Shown: positions 17,930-26,074 of the stretch, piece by piece | How positions within the stretch are numbered: position 1 is the stretch's first letter | Layout: every line of letters begins with the position of its first letter | Origin: Hymenobacter profundi | Lineage (GTDB): Bacteria; Bacteroidota; Bacteroidia; Cytophagales; Hymenobacteraceae | Assembly (NCBI RefSeq): GCF_019334315.1 | Contig: NZ_JAHWGL010000027.1 | Span: forward strand, 1-49,433 | Length of the DNA stretch: 49,433 nt | Direction: 5' to 3' | Program-made: the position numbers and the translations under genes | Notes under the pieces: model-generated | Databases searched by the model: none | What the model saw: the letters and a program-made list of their open reading frames with translations, nothing else | What the model was told of the DNA's origin: nothing

Positions 17930-18151
17930 AGCAGGTAGGGAGAAGATGGGCAGTAAGTAGGTCTGCCAAGTAGCCTAATGAAAGCAGGTAGGGAAATGCC
18001 GAGGCCACGCAAGCAAAGGCGCAGCAAGAGAAATACCCTCGTTACGAGCTGAAAATGAGGTAAATGAAAGGATGAAACTCGTGCTAACAGCTCAGCCTAG
18101 TCCTATTTCTTGAAGGCAAAGTTCAACCTCGGCAGTCGGAAAAAAGTCACC

Positions 18152-18180
18152 AATTAGTCACTAAATTGTTAACTAATTGT
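18152..18180 (-). promoter_or_regulatory. tandem operator-like dyads upstream of the HD-SusC-SusD operon
   Basis: Within the 293-base gap, ATTAGTCACTAAAT (18153-18166) and AATTGTTAACTAAT (18164-18177) overlap. The second matches the perfect palindrome before the FAD oxidoreductase at 12 of 14 positions. A CAAAGTTC at 18117-18124 (minus strand GAACTTTG) could be a -7 element. The implied leader of about 185 bases shows no recognised structure. Confidence 0.45.
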
Positions 18181-18222
18181 GTGCAATAGTTTCTTATAAG
18201 GCAACACTGTTTCACTGACTAA

Positions 18223-19509
18223 CTATGCCGCGTGGCGCTCCTGTGTGCGGTAAAAAACTAGGGCTGCTCCAGCGGAAGCCGCTGCCACTACCGCCAGCGC
18301 CAAGAAGGCGTAGCTCCAGCCATAATACTCGGCCAGTGCACCCGTAAGCCACAAGGCTCCTGTGCCTCCTACGTACCCCACTGCATCTACCAAACCCGAC
18401 GCCGTTGCCGCGCCTTGGCGTCCGCCTACATCCAGCGACATAGCGCCAGCCAAGAAAGAGTAAGGACCTAGTAGTAATAGTCCTGCTAGTGAAAGCAGGA
18501 CTAAGGGTAGCAAGCTGTTAGTAGTAGGCTGGGCCATGGCCAGCAACACGGGTAGGAGCAACACGCAGGCCCCACCGATGAGAGGTCCCCGTTGGCCCCG
18601 TAGCCAGCGGTCAGAAGCGTAGCCGGCTCCTAAAATGGAGAGCATACCGCAAAGCGAATACAGCGCACTGTACTGCGAGGCGGTGCCCTCCGAAAAGTGC
18701 GCCGCTTCTACCAAGTACAGCGGCAACCAGAAGCTCAGGGATTCGCGCAGGGCCGTCAGGCCGAAGGATAGCACCAGCATGAGCAGGAAGGACTTGCTGC
18801 GAAAATAGGGCCGCAGCAAAGCAGCCAGGGAAGCCGGTTCAGTAGGGGTAGCACCAGAAGCCGTGAATACATTCACGGGGCTGGCTGGTGGCGCGGGTAC
18901 GCCTACGCTTTCTGGGCTACTAGGCAGGCGATACCAATTGATGAGCGCCACCGCTGCCAAAATAGCAGCGGCCACCATGAATAGTCCACGCCAACTCAAC
19001 CCGGCTGCCAGCAGCTGACCCAGCAGTAGCTTCGCTACGATGTCGCCCACTAAGTAGCTTAAGCTCAACAGAGCCATAATACGACCGTAGGAATGGTAAG
19101 AAAACCAATTGGCCGTGGTTTTCACCAATCCGGCCCATCCCATGGACTGTACCAACCGATTGACAGCCCACGCCCCAAAGAATACGGCTAGGCCCTGCCC
19201 TAGGCCAAATACTACCGTAGCTACCACGGCCCCAATCATGCCCAATAGAAAGACTTTCTTGCCACCCAGAAAATCACCCAGCACACCGTTTACTACCTTA
19301 CCCCCCGCATAAAACAGGACGCCTACCGAAGCAATTTGGCCCAGTACTTCTTTGTTGAGCCCCTGCCCACCAAACTCCCGGATGAGCAGCGGGGCAATAA
19401 TAGCCAGGTTGGAGCGGCACAGGTAGTACGCGCTGTAGCCCACAAACAGGTGAAGGGCCGTGCGACGTTGCCACTGCTGTAGGGAGGTATGAGGAAGGGT
19501 AGCAAGCAT
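18223..19509 (-). CDS. MFS transporter, organophosphate:phosphate antiporter type
   Basis: A 428-residue, 12-segment inner-membrane carrier. GYSAYYLCRSNLAIIAPLL near residue 24 and RLVQSMGWAGLVKTTANWF are signatures of the organophosphate:Pi antiporter group (GlpT, UhpT, UhpC, PgtP). This fits import of a phosphonate or phosphorylated compound released in the periplasm, possibly in exchange for phosphate. It is transcribed toward the HD gene but separated by 293 bases with its own upstream palindrome, so it is probably a separate unit under the same regulator. Confidence 0.88.
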   Translation of the reverse strand: MLATLPHTSLQQWQRRTALHLFVGYSAYYLCRSNLAIIAPLLIREFGGQGLNKEVLGQIASVGVLFYAGGKVVNGVLGDFLGGKKVFLLGMIGAVVATVVFGLGQGLAVFFGAWAVNRLVQSMGWAGLVKTTANWFSYHSYGRIMALLSLSYLVGDIVAKLLLGQLLAAGLSWRGLFMVAAAILAAVALINWYRLPSSPESVGVPAPPASPVNVFTASGATPTEPASLAALLRPYFRSKSFLLMLVLSFGLTALRESLSFWLPLYLVEAAHFSEGTASQYSALYSLCGMLSILGAGYASDRWLRGQRGPLIGGACVLLLPVLLAMAQPTTNSLLPLVLLSLAGLLLLGPYSFLAGAMSLDVGGRQGAATASGLVDAVGYVGGTGALWLTGALAEYYGWSYAFLALAVVAAASAGAALVFYRTQERHAA

Positions 19510-20252
19510 GGCCGAAGGAGAAGGTTAGGATGCGGCCATCACCGCCGCAGTTAACCCGGTGGCTCGTACACTTCCTTACCATTACAGTCGGTAAACTTGC
19601 CAGTTTCAGCACAAAAGGGCGTTGCCTGTAAATTGCTTATTTGTTAACAAATTATGTTAAAAAGTATATTATAAGTAAACAGTAGAGTGTTATTGACAGC
19701 TGATAAAACAACTTATACAACAATTCTGAGGCTATCCCTCTCAGTTTACAAGGTGCCTAAAACAAAATAAGCAGGACTTGCAGTAGACAACGAATCATAT
19801 TTTACCACTACTAGAGCTAGATTCTATACAGCTATTTCTGTCATCCTAATAGGCTGCTTACTGGTCTTAATTAGCAAGCGCACGTCGTTTCAGACGAAAC
19901 AAAGCCGTCAGAAATAAGAGTAACCCAAGCCAACGAGCAATCGCTCAAAAAACGATCTGTTGTCAGAAAACACACGCAACGCCATTCGAAGGGAGTCCCC
20001 GCCGCCGATTTGATAAGCGCAGCTCAACTGCTTTCTTGCGCACCGTAGATCGCATGAAAGCGGAAAGTGGTGCAGCGCAATCCAGATAAAGGGCAATTAG
20101 TGTATGATAGATAGTTTTTGAGGCTTCCTGTGTTGCGTGGTTTCCCAGGGCTGTTTTCCTGACGTAACAATTTCTTGATGTGGACAGTACGGCGCTCACC
20201 CGCCGCGCCCCGTTGGATACACAATTCCCCTCACCTCCGGTAGTTGCCCCCT
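19510..20252. other. 743-base intergenic region with a palindrome upstream of the MFS gene
   Basis: ATTTGTTAACAAAT at 19639-19652 is a perfect 14-bp palindrome, related to those before the FAD and HD genes, 130 bases upstream of the MFS start. The surrounding 19640-19900 is very AT-rich. Short open frames on the minus strand around 19900-20220 have no recognisable similarity and look spurious. No gene is supported here. The promoter of the Na+/Pi gene must lie near 20150-20250 but I see no clear element. Confidence 0.5.
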
Positions 20253-21233
20253 ATGCCGTCGTCTGTTCTATCCATTAGCCTACTGGCCGTCAGCGGGCTC
20301 GTCCTTTTCTTATATGCCGTGAGCCGCTTAGCGCTGGCCCTACGGCACGTGGCTGGTGAGCGGGTCAAGCACTACCTCGACCGCTTTACCAAGACGGTGC
20401 CCATGGCCATTCTAACCGGCACAGTGGTGACCACCCTGCTCGACTCCTCCTCCGTGGTCATCATCTTGGCCATTGCCCTGGTGAGCGCCGGGGCCCTTCC
20501 GTTCCGCAATTCGTTAGGCGTTGTGCTCGGGGCGAACATTGGCACAACCATTTCCAGCCAACTATTCGCCTTTGATTTGGGCCAGTATGCGGCGGTAGTC
20601 ATGCTGCCCGGTTTACTGCTATTGTCGCTGAGCAAGAAACGTCAGGGCCGCACCATAGGCCGGGCCCTGTTCTGTTTCGGCTTGCTGTTTTTTAGCTTAT
20701 TTCTGATTGGCGAAGCAGCCGCCCCGCTCAAGGAGTATGACGGGGTGCAGGCATGGCTGCTGAAATTGGAGCATCCTGTGCGCGGGGCGGGCGCAGGGGC
20801 GCTGGTAACACTCGTGATTCAGTCCTCATCGGCTACGTTGGGCATGGTCATTAAGCTAGCCGGCAAGGGCCTGCTTTCCTTGCCCGCGGGTATTGCCGTC
20901 ATGCTTGGAGCCGAGCTAGGCACTTGCTCTGATACCCTGCTGGCTACCATTGGCCGGGGGCGGGCGGCGCTAAAAACCGGCCTGTTTCACCTGGGCTTCA
21001 ATCTGCTCTCCATTGGTGCGGGGCTGTTGCTCATTGCGCCGTTTACAGCCCTGGTACTGCGGGTGGCGGGGCACGCCGATGTCGCCCGCCAGATTGCGCA
21101 CGCGCACGTGTTGTTCAACGTAGCGGGCGTACTGGTATTTGCTCCGCTGGTGCCACTGTGCCAACGCTTGCTGGACGGGTGGCTGCCTGACGAAACAGCA
21201 TCACTGCCCGCGGCGCTAGCTCCATCGGCGTAA
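20253..21233 (+). CDS. Na+/Pi cotransporter family protein
   Basis: A 326-residue membrane protein of the NptA/PF02690 family with the two inverted repeats expected: LLDSSSVVIILAIALVSAG...GANIGTT in the first half, and VIQSSSATLGMVIKLAGKG...GAELGTC in the second. The SSS cores line the transport path. There is no PhoU-like C-terminal domain, so this is the short form. ATG 20253 is preferred over a TTG nine bases upstream. It would move phosphate with sodium across the inner membrane, which fits phosphate handling next to phosphonate genes, but direction and regulation are unknown. Confidence 0.88.
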   Translation: MPSSVLSISLLAVSGLVLFLYAVSRLALALRHVAGERVKHYLDRFTKTVPMAILTGTVVTTLLDSSSVVIILAIALVSAGALPFRNSLGVVLGANIGTTISSQLFAFDLGQYAAVVMLPGLLLLSLSKKRQGRTIGRALFCFGLLFFSLFLIGEAAAPLKEYDGVQAWLLKLEHPVRGAGAGALVTLVIQSSSATLGMVIKLAGKGLLSLPAGIAVMLGAELGTCSDTLLATIGRGRAALKTGLFHLGFNLLSIGAGLLLIAPFTALVLRVAGHADVARQIAHAHVLFNVAGVLVFAPLVPLCQRLLDGWLPDETASLPAALAPSA

Positions 21234-21539
21234 GCTAGCGCTGTAAGTAGCATTGGGGCTGACATAGCCGCGCATCGCAACGCGCTAGACGGTGGGCTAT
21301 CAGCGGCGCCGTTCACGCGCAACGCCGGGAGCGCCTCGGCCCTGCTGGGGGCCACTCGCATGACTGGCGCGTTGGCCTCCGTGGGCGTGAGCGTGCTCAG
21401 TAACCACACCGCCGTGCCCATGGTCGGGATTATGGCGGGCACCTCGGCGCTGGCCCTACTGCTGCTACTCGTTGGCCGCCGACAGATTACCGAGCAGGTA
21501 GCAGTGCCGGTCGGCCAGCTCGCCGAGCCAGTCCACTAG
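21234..21539 (+). pseudogene. C-terminal remnant of a Bcr/CflA-type drug efflux MFS
   Basis: Directly after the Na+/Pi stop, the same frame stays open to TAG 21537 and encodes APFTRNAGSASALLG, then GALASVGVSVLSNHTAVPM and a hydrophobic segment ALALLLLLVGRR. This is the signature of the last part of Bcr/CflA multidrug transporters. There is no start codon, and at least ten membrane segments are missing, so it is a truncated relic. The Na+/Pi gene therefore borders an old deletion or insertion junction. Confidence 0.7.
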
Positions 21540-21618
21540 CCATTGCTGTTCGTCCCCGTTTAGGCAGTATGGGGGGACCATCCAGCTGTTAGTACTGCGG
21601 GCTGACCCGATTGGCTGC

Positions 21619-23442
21619 TTACTTATATACAACTTGCTGCGCATCAGACAAGGAGTTGATAAAATCAACTAGGGCTTGCCGCTCCGCTGGGCTGAGATTC
21701 AACCGGTCTTCGGCTAGGGTTTGGGTAGGCACGGATAGGCCCAGGCCCGCGCCGCCGCCTTGGTCGTAGAAGTCGATTACCTGCTCTAGGGTCTGATACA
21801 CGCCGTTGTGCATGTAGGGCGCGGTGAGGGCCGCATTGCGGACGGTAGGCGTTTTGAACGCGTGCTTCTGGTGCGCAATGCCATAGAGCAGGAACTTGCC
21901 GGGGTCGGCATCCAGCATCGGAGACTGGACATCGGCAGTGGCTGGTACACCCAGTACTTCGCTTTCCGTTTTTTCGTAGAGGGGCGGCACGGCCCCGTTG
22001 AACAGCGGCATATAGTGGCAGGTGCCGCACTGCGCTTTGCCCATAAAGAGGTTGAAGCCGAGCACCTCCGAAGCGTTGAGCGCAGTGGTGTCGCCCCGCA
22101 TGTACTGGTCGAAGCGGCTGTTCAGGCGGACCAGCGACCGGACGTAGGCCGCTACAGCACGCCGGATGTTGCGCTCCGACACGGGTTGTTTTTCAGTGGC
22201 AAACGCCTGCGCGAACAGCTTTGCATACGCGCCTTTCTTGCGTAGCAAGGTAGGGGCCTCGCTTAGGTGGCCACCCATCTCGGCCTTGTTGGATATAACA
22301 GCGTGCACTTGATCTTCTAGGAAATGCACCCGGCTGTCGTAGAACTGATCGGGCTGCAAGGCTGCGTTGAGCAGCGTGGGCGTGTTGCGCTCCAACCCCG
22401 CATCTGCCAGCAACGAGCGGTTCACTTTCAGGCCGTCGGTGTAGGCTCGTTCGGGTGCGTGGCAGCTGACGCACGAGCGGCCCGCACTACCCGAAAGCAG
22501 CGGTTCTTTGAACAGGGCTGCGCCTAATTTTAGGACGGCCGGTGTGGGCGTGGCCGCGTCTGCGGGGGCGAAAAAGGAAGCGTCGAATGCATCGGCCACG
22601 AAGTAGCCAGCCGCATCTGCCCGCACTGCGCGCTTCGCTGCCACAAATGGGATGTGCAGCTGCGCTTGTACTTGCCGAAGCGTTGCCAGCGCCGGGTTGA
22701 AATAGCGCACGAAGAACCGGGCGCGGTCGAAGCGGTTGAAATCCTGCGCAGGAGCGGCAACGGCGGCTTCACAATGGGCCAGTTGTGTGGTTAGCGCGGC
22801 CGGCACGTCGAACATGGCCAGTACGTCGCGGCTGGCTTTCAAAGTCGCGGCGGCTTCGGGTAGCGAGGCGTGCGCTACGGGAGAGTCGAAGCCGGATACG
22901 CCCTTGGCCGCCAGCCGGTAGAGGTTGAGCCGCACGGCATCAAACACCTCCGCATCGGTAAAGGCCAGGTAGGAAGCCTGCTGCTCTAAGTGGCGCACCT
23001 GGTAGAGCAGATTATCGATTTCCTGGTATACCAACTCGCGGTTGGCGCGGGTGTCGGGGGCTGCGTATATGTACTCTTCCAACACCTGAAACCCCGAGGG
23101 GGGAACGACCTCTCCCGGTTCGCCGGGTTCGGTTTCGGGTAGGGGCGCACCATTGATGCGCGAGGCGGCATGGGGGTAATAGTATTCGATGGCAAACTCC
23201 AGCTGTTTGTACTCCTGCCGGCAAGCGGCAAACTGGGCGCGCAACGTTACTGCATCTGCCTGTGGGGCCATTTGCTGAAAAGCGGTCAGGGCAGTATGTA
23301 GCTGACGCAGATGGGTGGTGTAGTGTTCCTTCACCTGCTCAGTCGGACTTTTGTGCAAGACGGCAAACGAGAACAACCCTGCCGCTACCAGCAGCAGCAG
23401 CGGACGGGCAACCGCCCGAAACCAAGAAAAACGAATACTCAT
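21619..23442 (-). CDS. di-haem cytochrome c peroxidase with imelysin-like N-terminal region
   Basis: A 607-residue exported protein. A signal anchor (LLLLVAAGLFSFAVL) is followed by a 250-residue helical region with GFQVLEEYIY at residues 117-126, resembling the GxHxxE motif of imelysin-like proteins but with Gln for His. From about residue 300 comes a CcpA/MauG-type di-haem peroxidase with CVSCH (324-328) and CGTCH (472-476), plus RNTPTLLNA and TPTVRNAALTAPYMHNG. It would reduce peroxide or oxidise a partner protein in the periplasm. Its ATG overlaps the stop of the LRR gene (ATGA), so the two are translationally coupled. Confidence 0.9.
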   Translation of the reverse strand: MSIRFSWFRAVARPLLLLVAAGLFSFAVLHKSPTEQVKEHYTTHLRQLHTALTAFQQMAPQADAVTLRAQFAACRQEYKQLEFAIEYYYPHAASRINGAPLPETEPGEPGEVVPPSGFQVLEEYIYAAPDTRANRELVYQEIDNLLYQVRHLEQQASYLAFTDAEVFDAVRLNLYRLAAKGVSGFDSPVAHASLPEAAATLKASRDVLAMFDVPAALTTQLAHCEAAVAAPAQDFNRFDRARFFVRYFNPALATLRQVQAQLHIPFVAAKRAVRADAAGYFVADAFDASFFAPADAATPTPAVLKLGAALFKEPLLSGSAGRSCVSCHAPERAYTDGLKVNRSLLADAGLERNTPTLLNAALQPDQFYDSRVHFLEDQVHAVISNKAEMGGHLSEAPTLLRKKGAYAKLFAQAFATEKQPVSERNIRRAVAAYVRSLVRLNSRFDQYMRGDTTALNASEVLGFNLFMGKAQCGTCHYMPLFNGAVPPLYEKTESEVLGVPATADVQSPMLDADPGKFLLYGIAHQKHAFKTPTVRNAALTAPYMHNGVYQTLEQVIDFYDQGGGAGLGLSVPTQTLAEDRLNLSPAERQALVDFINSLSDAQQVVYK

Positions 23443-24359
23443 TGAAAGTAGAGGGTAGCACCCGGAAGCGCGGCTACGGCCTGCCGGCGGGCTTCCGGGG
23501 TGAAGGCGTTGTTCTTGACAATGACCGTTTTCAGCTTTTTGAGCTTGCGCACCGAGCGGGGTAGGGCCGTCAGCTGGTTGTCATTGGCAATCAGGATTTC
23601 CAGGTTCTGGAGCCGGCCCAAGTGTTTATGAAGAGCGGTGAGCTGGTTACCGGAAACAATCAGCACTTTCAAGGCTTGGCAGCCTCCTAGGCTCGCTGGG
23701 AGCTGTTCCAGCTGGTTGTTCGACACGTTCAACTCCTCTAGCTTCCCCAGCGCCCCCAACTGGCTGGGCAGGCGCTGGAGCTTGTTGTCGTTCAGATACA
23801 CGTAGCGAAGACTGCCCAGCTTGCGCATCGATTCCGGCAAGAAAAGCAGCTGGTTGTTGGACACGTCCACGTATTCCAACGCCGCCAGCTCGCCCAACTG
23901 GTCGGGTAGGGAGGTGAAGTTGTTGTAGCCACCCACGAGAAAACGCAGGCTGTCCAAGCCGCCAATGCTGGGTGGCAGCTCCGTGAGGTTGTTCTGGTCT
24001 ATCTGCAGCTGTTGCAGCCGGTGCAGCTGACCAATGGTCATCGGCAGCGTCAGAAGACTGTTTTTATTCAAGAACAATACCCGCAGACTGTCGAGTTGGG
24101 TGAGGGCTTCGGGCAGCTGACGCAAGTGGTTTTCGTGCGCGTACAAGCGTTGCAAATGAGGAAGTTGGCCTACACTGGCCGGCAGGAGCTCCAGGCTCTG
24201 GCCACGCACATTCAGTTCCCGAACGCAGCCCGGACGGCTCAGCGCATCCGGAAGTGTAAAAGCGGTAGGGGTAACGCACTGCGCCAAACACGTGTTGCCC
24301 TGCAAGACTTGCAGGGCAACACCGAGTAAAAGCGAAACGAAAATATGGGCTACCCTCAC
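23439..24359 (-). CDS. secreted leucine-rich-repeat protein
   Basis: A 306-residue protein: signal peptide (VSLLLGVALQVLQGNTCLA), then about ten LRRs of 23 residues in the pattern LxxLxLxxNxLxxLPxxLGxL. The repeats are of the ribosome-binding-independent, plant-RI-like/shoc type. The start is GTG, overlapping the PhoX stop as GTGA, and its own stop overlaps the peroxidase start. No catalytic domain is visible; it is probably a protein-binding scaffold in the periplasm or on the surface. Its fixed place between a phosphatase and a peroxidase suggests a shared complex (inference). Confidence 0.87.
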   Translation of the reverse strand: MRVAHIFVSLLLGVALQVLQGNTCLAQCVTPTAFTLPDALSRPGCVRELNVRGQSLELLPASVGQLPHLQRLYAHENHLRQLPEALTQLDSLRVLFLNKNSLLTLPMTIGQLHRLQQLQIDQNNLTELPPSIGGLDSLRFLVGGYNNFTSLPDQLGELAALEYVDVSNNQLLFLPESMRKLGSLRYVYLNDNKLQRLPSQLGALGKLEELNVSNNQLEQLPASLGGCQALKVLIVSGNQLTALHKHLGRLQNLEILIANDNQLTALPRSVRKLKKLKTVIVKNNAFTPEARRQAVAALPGATLYFQ

Positions 24360-26074
24360 TGCTTGATGAAGGGACGGGTAATGGTGGTAGTAGCCGTCTT
24401 GATAACTAGATAGTACTGTTCGCTGTCCAGCATACTAACCGGTAGCTTGAGGGTATTTACACCCTTCGTAAGCTCCACAGACTGCTCCAACACGGGCTTC
24501 CCTACCCGATTCATCACCTGGAGCGTGGCTGTCTCTTTCCGGGAGTTGGTTATTTGCACGTTTATTTCTGTGCCGCTAACCGGGTTCGGATACACATCCA
24601 TCACTACCTCCTGCTCGAAAGCCTTCTGTTTCTTGGCTTTTCCAAGCACCTCTTTGCGCGCAATGACCAGGGCCGTGGACTTGTTGAATACTACCTCTTG
24701 ACCAGCAGCGTCAACCATCACCTCCGTGTTGTTAGCGCTAGGGCGCTGCATAGAGATAAACATAAACTGCTCATCGGGTGACAAGGTCATGCCTGTGGGC
24801 TCGCAGCCGGCGGGCGTCACAGCAAACAGTTCAACGGCGGGAGTAGCCGGGGTGTGCGACGCCCGAATCAGCCACACGTGGTTGCGGCCACCATCCTGCA
24901 GCACATACAGGTTGCCCTTCGAGTCGAACGTCAGGTTGTCGTTGCCGGTACGCCACAATTCCGACACCTCGCCGGAACCGTAGTTGATGGTGTAGGCTTG
25001 GTTGGGATTTGTAGGCGTGTTGCCCGCGAAAATCTCGAAATCACTAACGGTAGTACCTTCTCTACCCGAGTCGGTGAAGCGGTAGATCGTACCGGGACCT
25101 TTCGCCGTGAAGTAAATTTGGTGAGTTACTGGGTTGATTTCGAGGTCTTCCACGCCGTTGAAGCTGGTGGCTCCCAATGCCCGCGCTAAGTCCGTAGTAT
25201 TGCTGCACTCGGCAGGTGTGCTGTTCGGCACTTGCAACCACGTGCCGGTAGTAGCCGTCCCAATTTTACCACTGAGTTTCAGTACGTAAAGCGTACCATT
25301 AGCTAATTGGCCGGCTTGGTCGCTCACATACTTATACACGAAACTATTTGTCGAGCCGTGGTCGGCGCCTTCGTATACCGTGCGCTGGTCGGGGGCTACC
25401 ACGATGTTTTCGTGCTTAATCCGGCCCATGCGCCAGAGCTTATCGGGCGTACCGTCGCCGTCGTGGTCCTTTACCGAGTGGGTAGCCGGGTCTATTTCCA
25501 CGTTCCAGCCAAAGTCGAGGTAGCCGTCGCCGTTGCTATCGGTGGGGGCAGTCGGCGTATTTTCTTCGCACGTAACCACGGTGCGCCACGGGGTAACACC
25601 CCCCGAACAGTTGTTGTAGGTGCCCACCACTGGGCCAAAGTCAACGGCATTTTTCGCCGTTACATCCCAAAGTTGCTTCCCTTGATTGAAGTCCAGGTTC
25701 AGCATGCTCACGCCCGAGGTAGCCGTCGAGGAACCTTCGTGATTGATGGACAAGTAGCCTTGGGCGTTATGATCCTGGCCAAAAGCGCTGTTTCCTTTGT
25801 TGTCGGATTTACCGCTGTAGATAGGCACGTACCCCGTGAAGTCAAAGGCTTCCTTGATCACGCCATCGGCGGCTTGCGAGTAGGGAGAGCCCGCTTGCAC
25901 CAGCATTTGGAAGGTATGCGTGGCCGGGATGCGCAATATCTGCTGCTGCGTTGAGGGCTCAACGGATGTAAACTGACTGATATCGGTGCTGCCTTTTTTG
26001 GCAGCGTTGCCCTGGGCTACGGCTTGTCCGCTGCCAAGTAAGGCGGCCAAAAGAAAAGTAGATGTGTGTTTCAT
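24356..26074 (-). CDS. phoX: PhoX-type (DUF839) alkaline phosphatase with T9SS sorting domain
   Basis: A 572-residue exported protein. After the signal peptide a PhoX beta-propeller carries typical motifs: GYLSINHEGS, NNCSGGVTPWRTVVTCEEN (metal-site loop), GRIKHEN, VYEGADHG, FNGVEDLEINP and GCEPTGMTLSPDE. The last 75 residues, from VYPNPVSGTEINVQIT, form a type A C-terminal sorting domain for type IX secretion, so the enzyme is surface-attached or released. PhoX enzymes use calcium and iron to hydrolyse phosphomonoesters under phosphate limitation. It is first in a three-gene overlapping operon. Some DUF839 proteins are not proven phosphatases, so activity remains to be shown. Confidence 0.87.
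   Translation of the reverse strand: MKHTSTFLLAALLGSGQAVAQGNAAKKGSTDISQFTSVEPSTQQQILRIPATHTFQMLVQAGSPYSQAADGVIKEAFDFTGYVPIYSGKSDNKGNSAFGQDHNAQGYLSINHEGSSTATSGVSMLNLDFNQGKQLWDVTAKNAVDFGPVVGTYNNCSGGVTPWRTVVTCEENTPTAPTDSNGDGYLDFGWNVEIDPATHSVKDHDGDGTPDKLWRMGRIKHENIVVAPDQRTVYEGADHGSTNSFVYKYVSDQAGQLANGTLYVLKLSGKIGTATTGTWLQVPNSTPAECSNTTDLARALGATSFNGVEDLEINPVTHQIYFTAKGPGTIYRFTDSGREGTTVSDFEIFAGNTPTNPNQAYTINYGSGEVSELWRTGNDNLTFDSKGNLYVLQDGGRNHVWLIRASHTPATPAVELFAVTPAGCEPTGMTLSPDEQFMFISMQRPSANNTEVMVDAAGQEVVFNKSTALVIARKEVLGKAKKQKAFEQEVVMDVYPNPVSGTEINVQITNSRKETATLQVMNRVGKPVLEQSVELTKGVNTLKLPVSMLDSEQYYLVIKTATTTITRPFIKQ

Noticed and set aside
19908..20224. Short minus-strand open frames in the spacer before the Na+/Pi gene
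   Set aside because: No family resemblance, overlapping frames of equal quality, and no promoter; judged spurious.
25307..25954. 215-codon plus-strand open frame antisense to PhoX
   Set aside because: Shadow of the PhoX gene with no recognisable domain; long antisense frames are common in GC-rich DNA.
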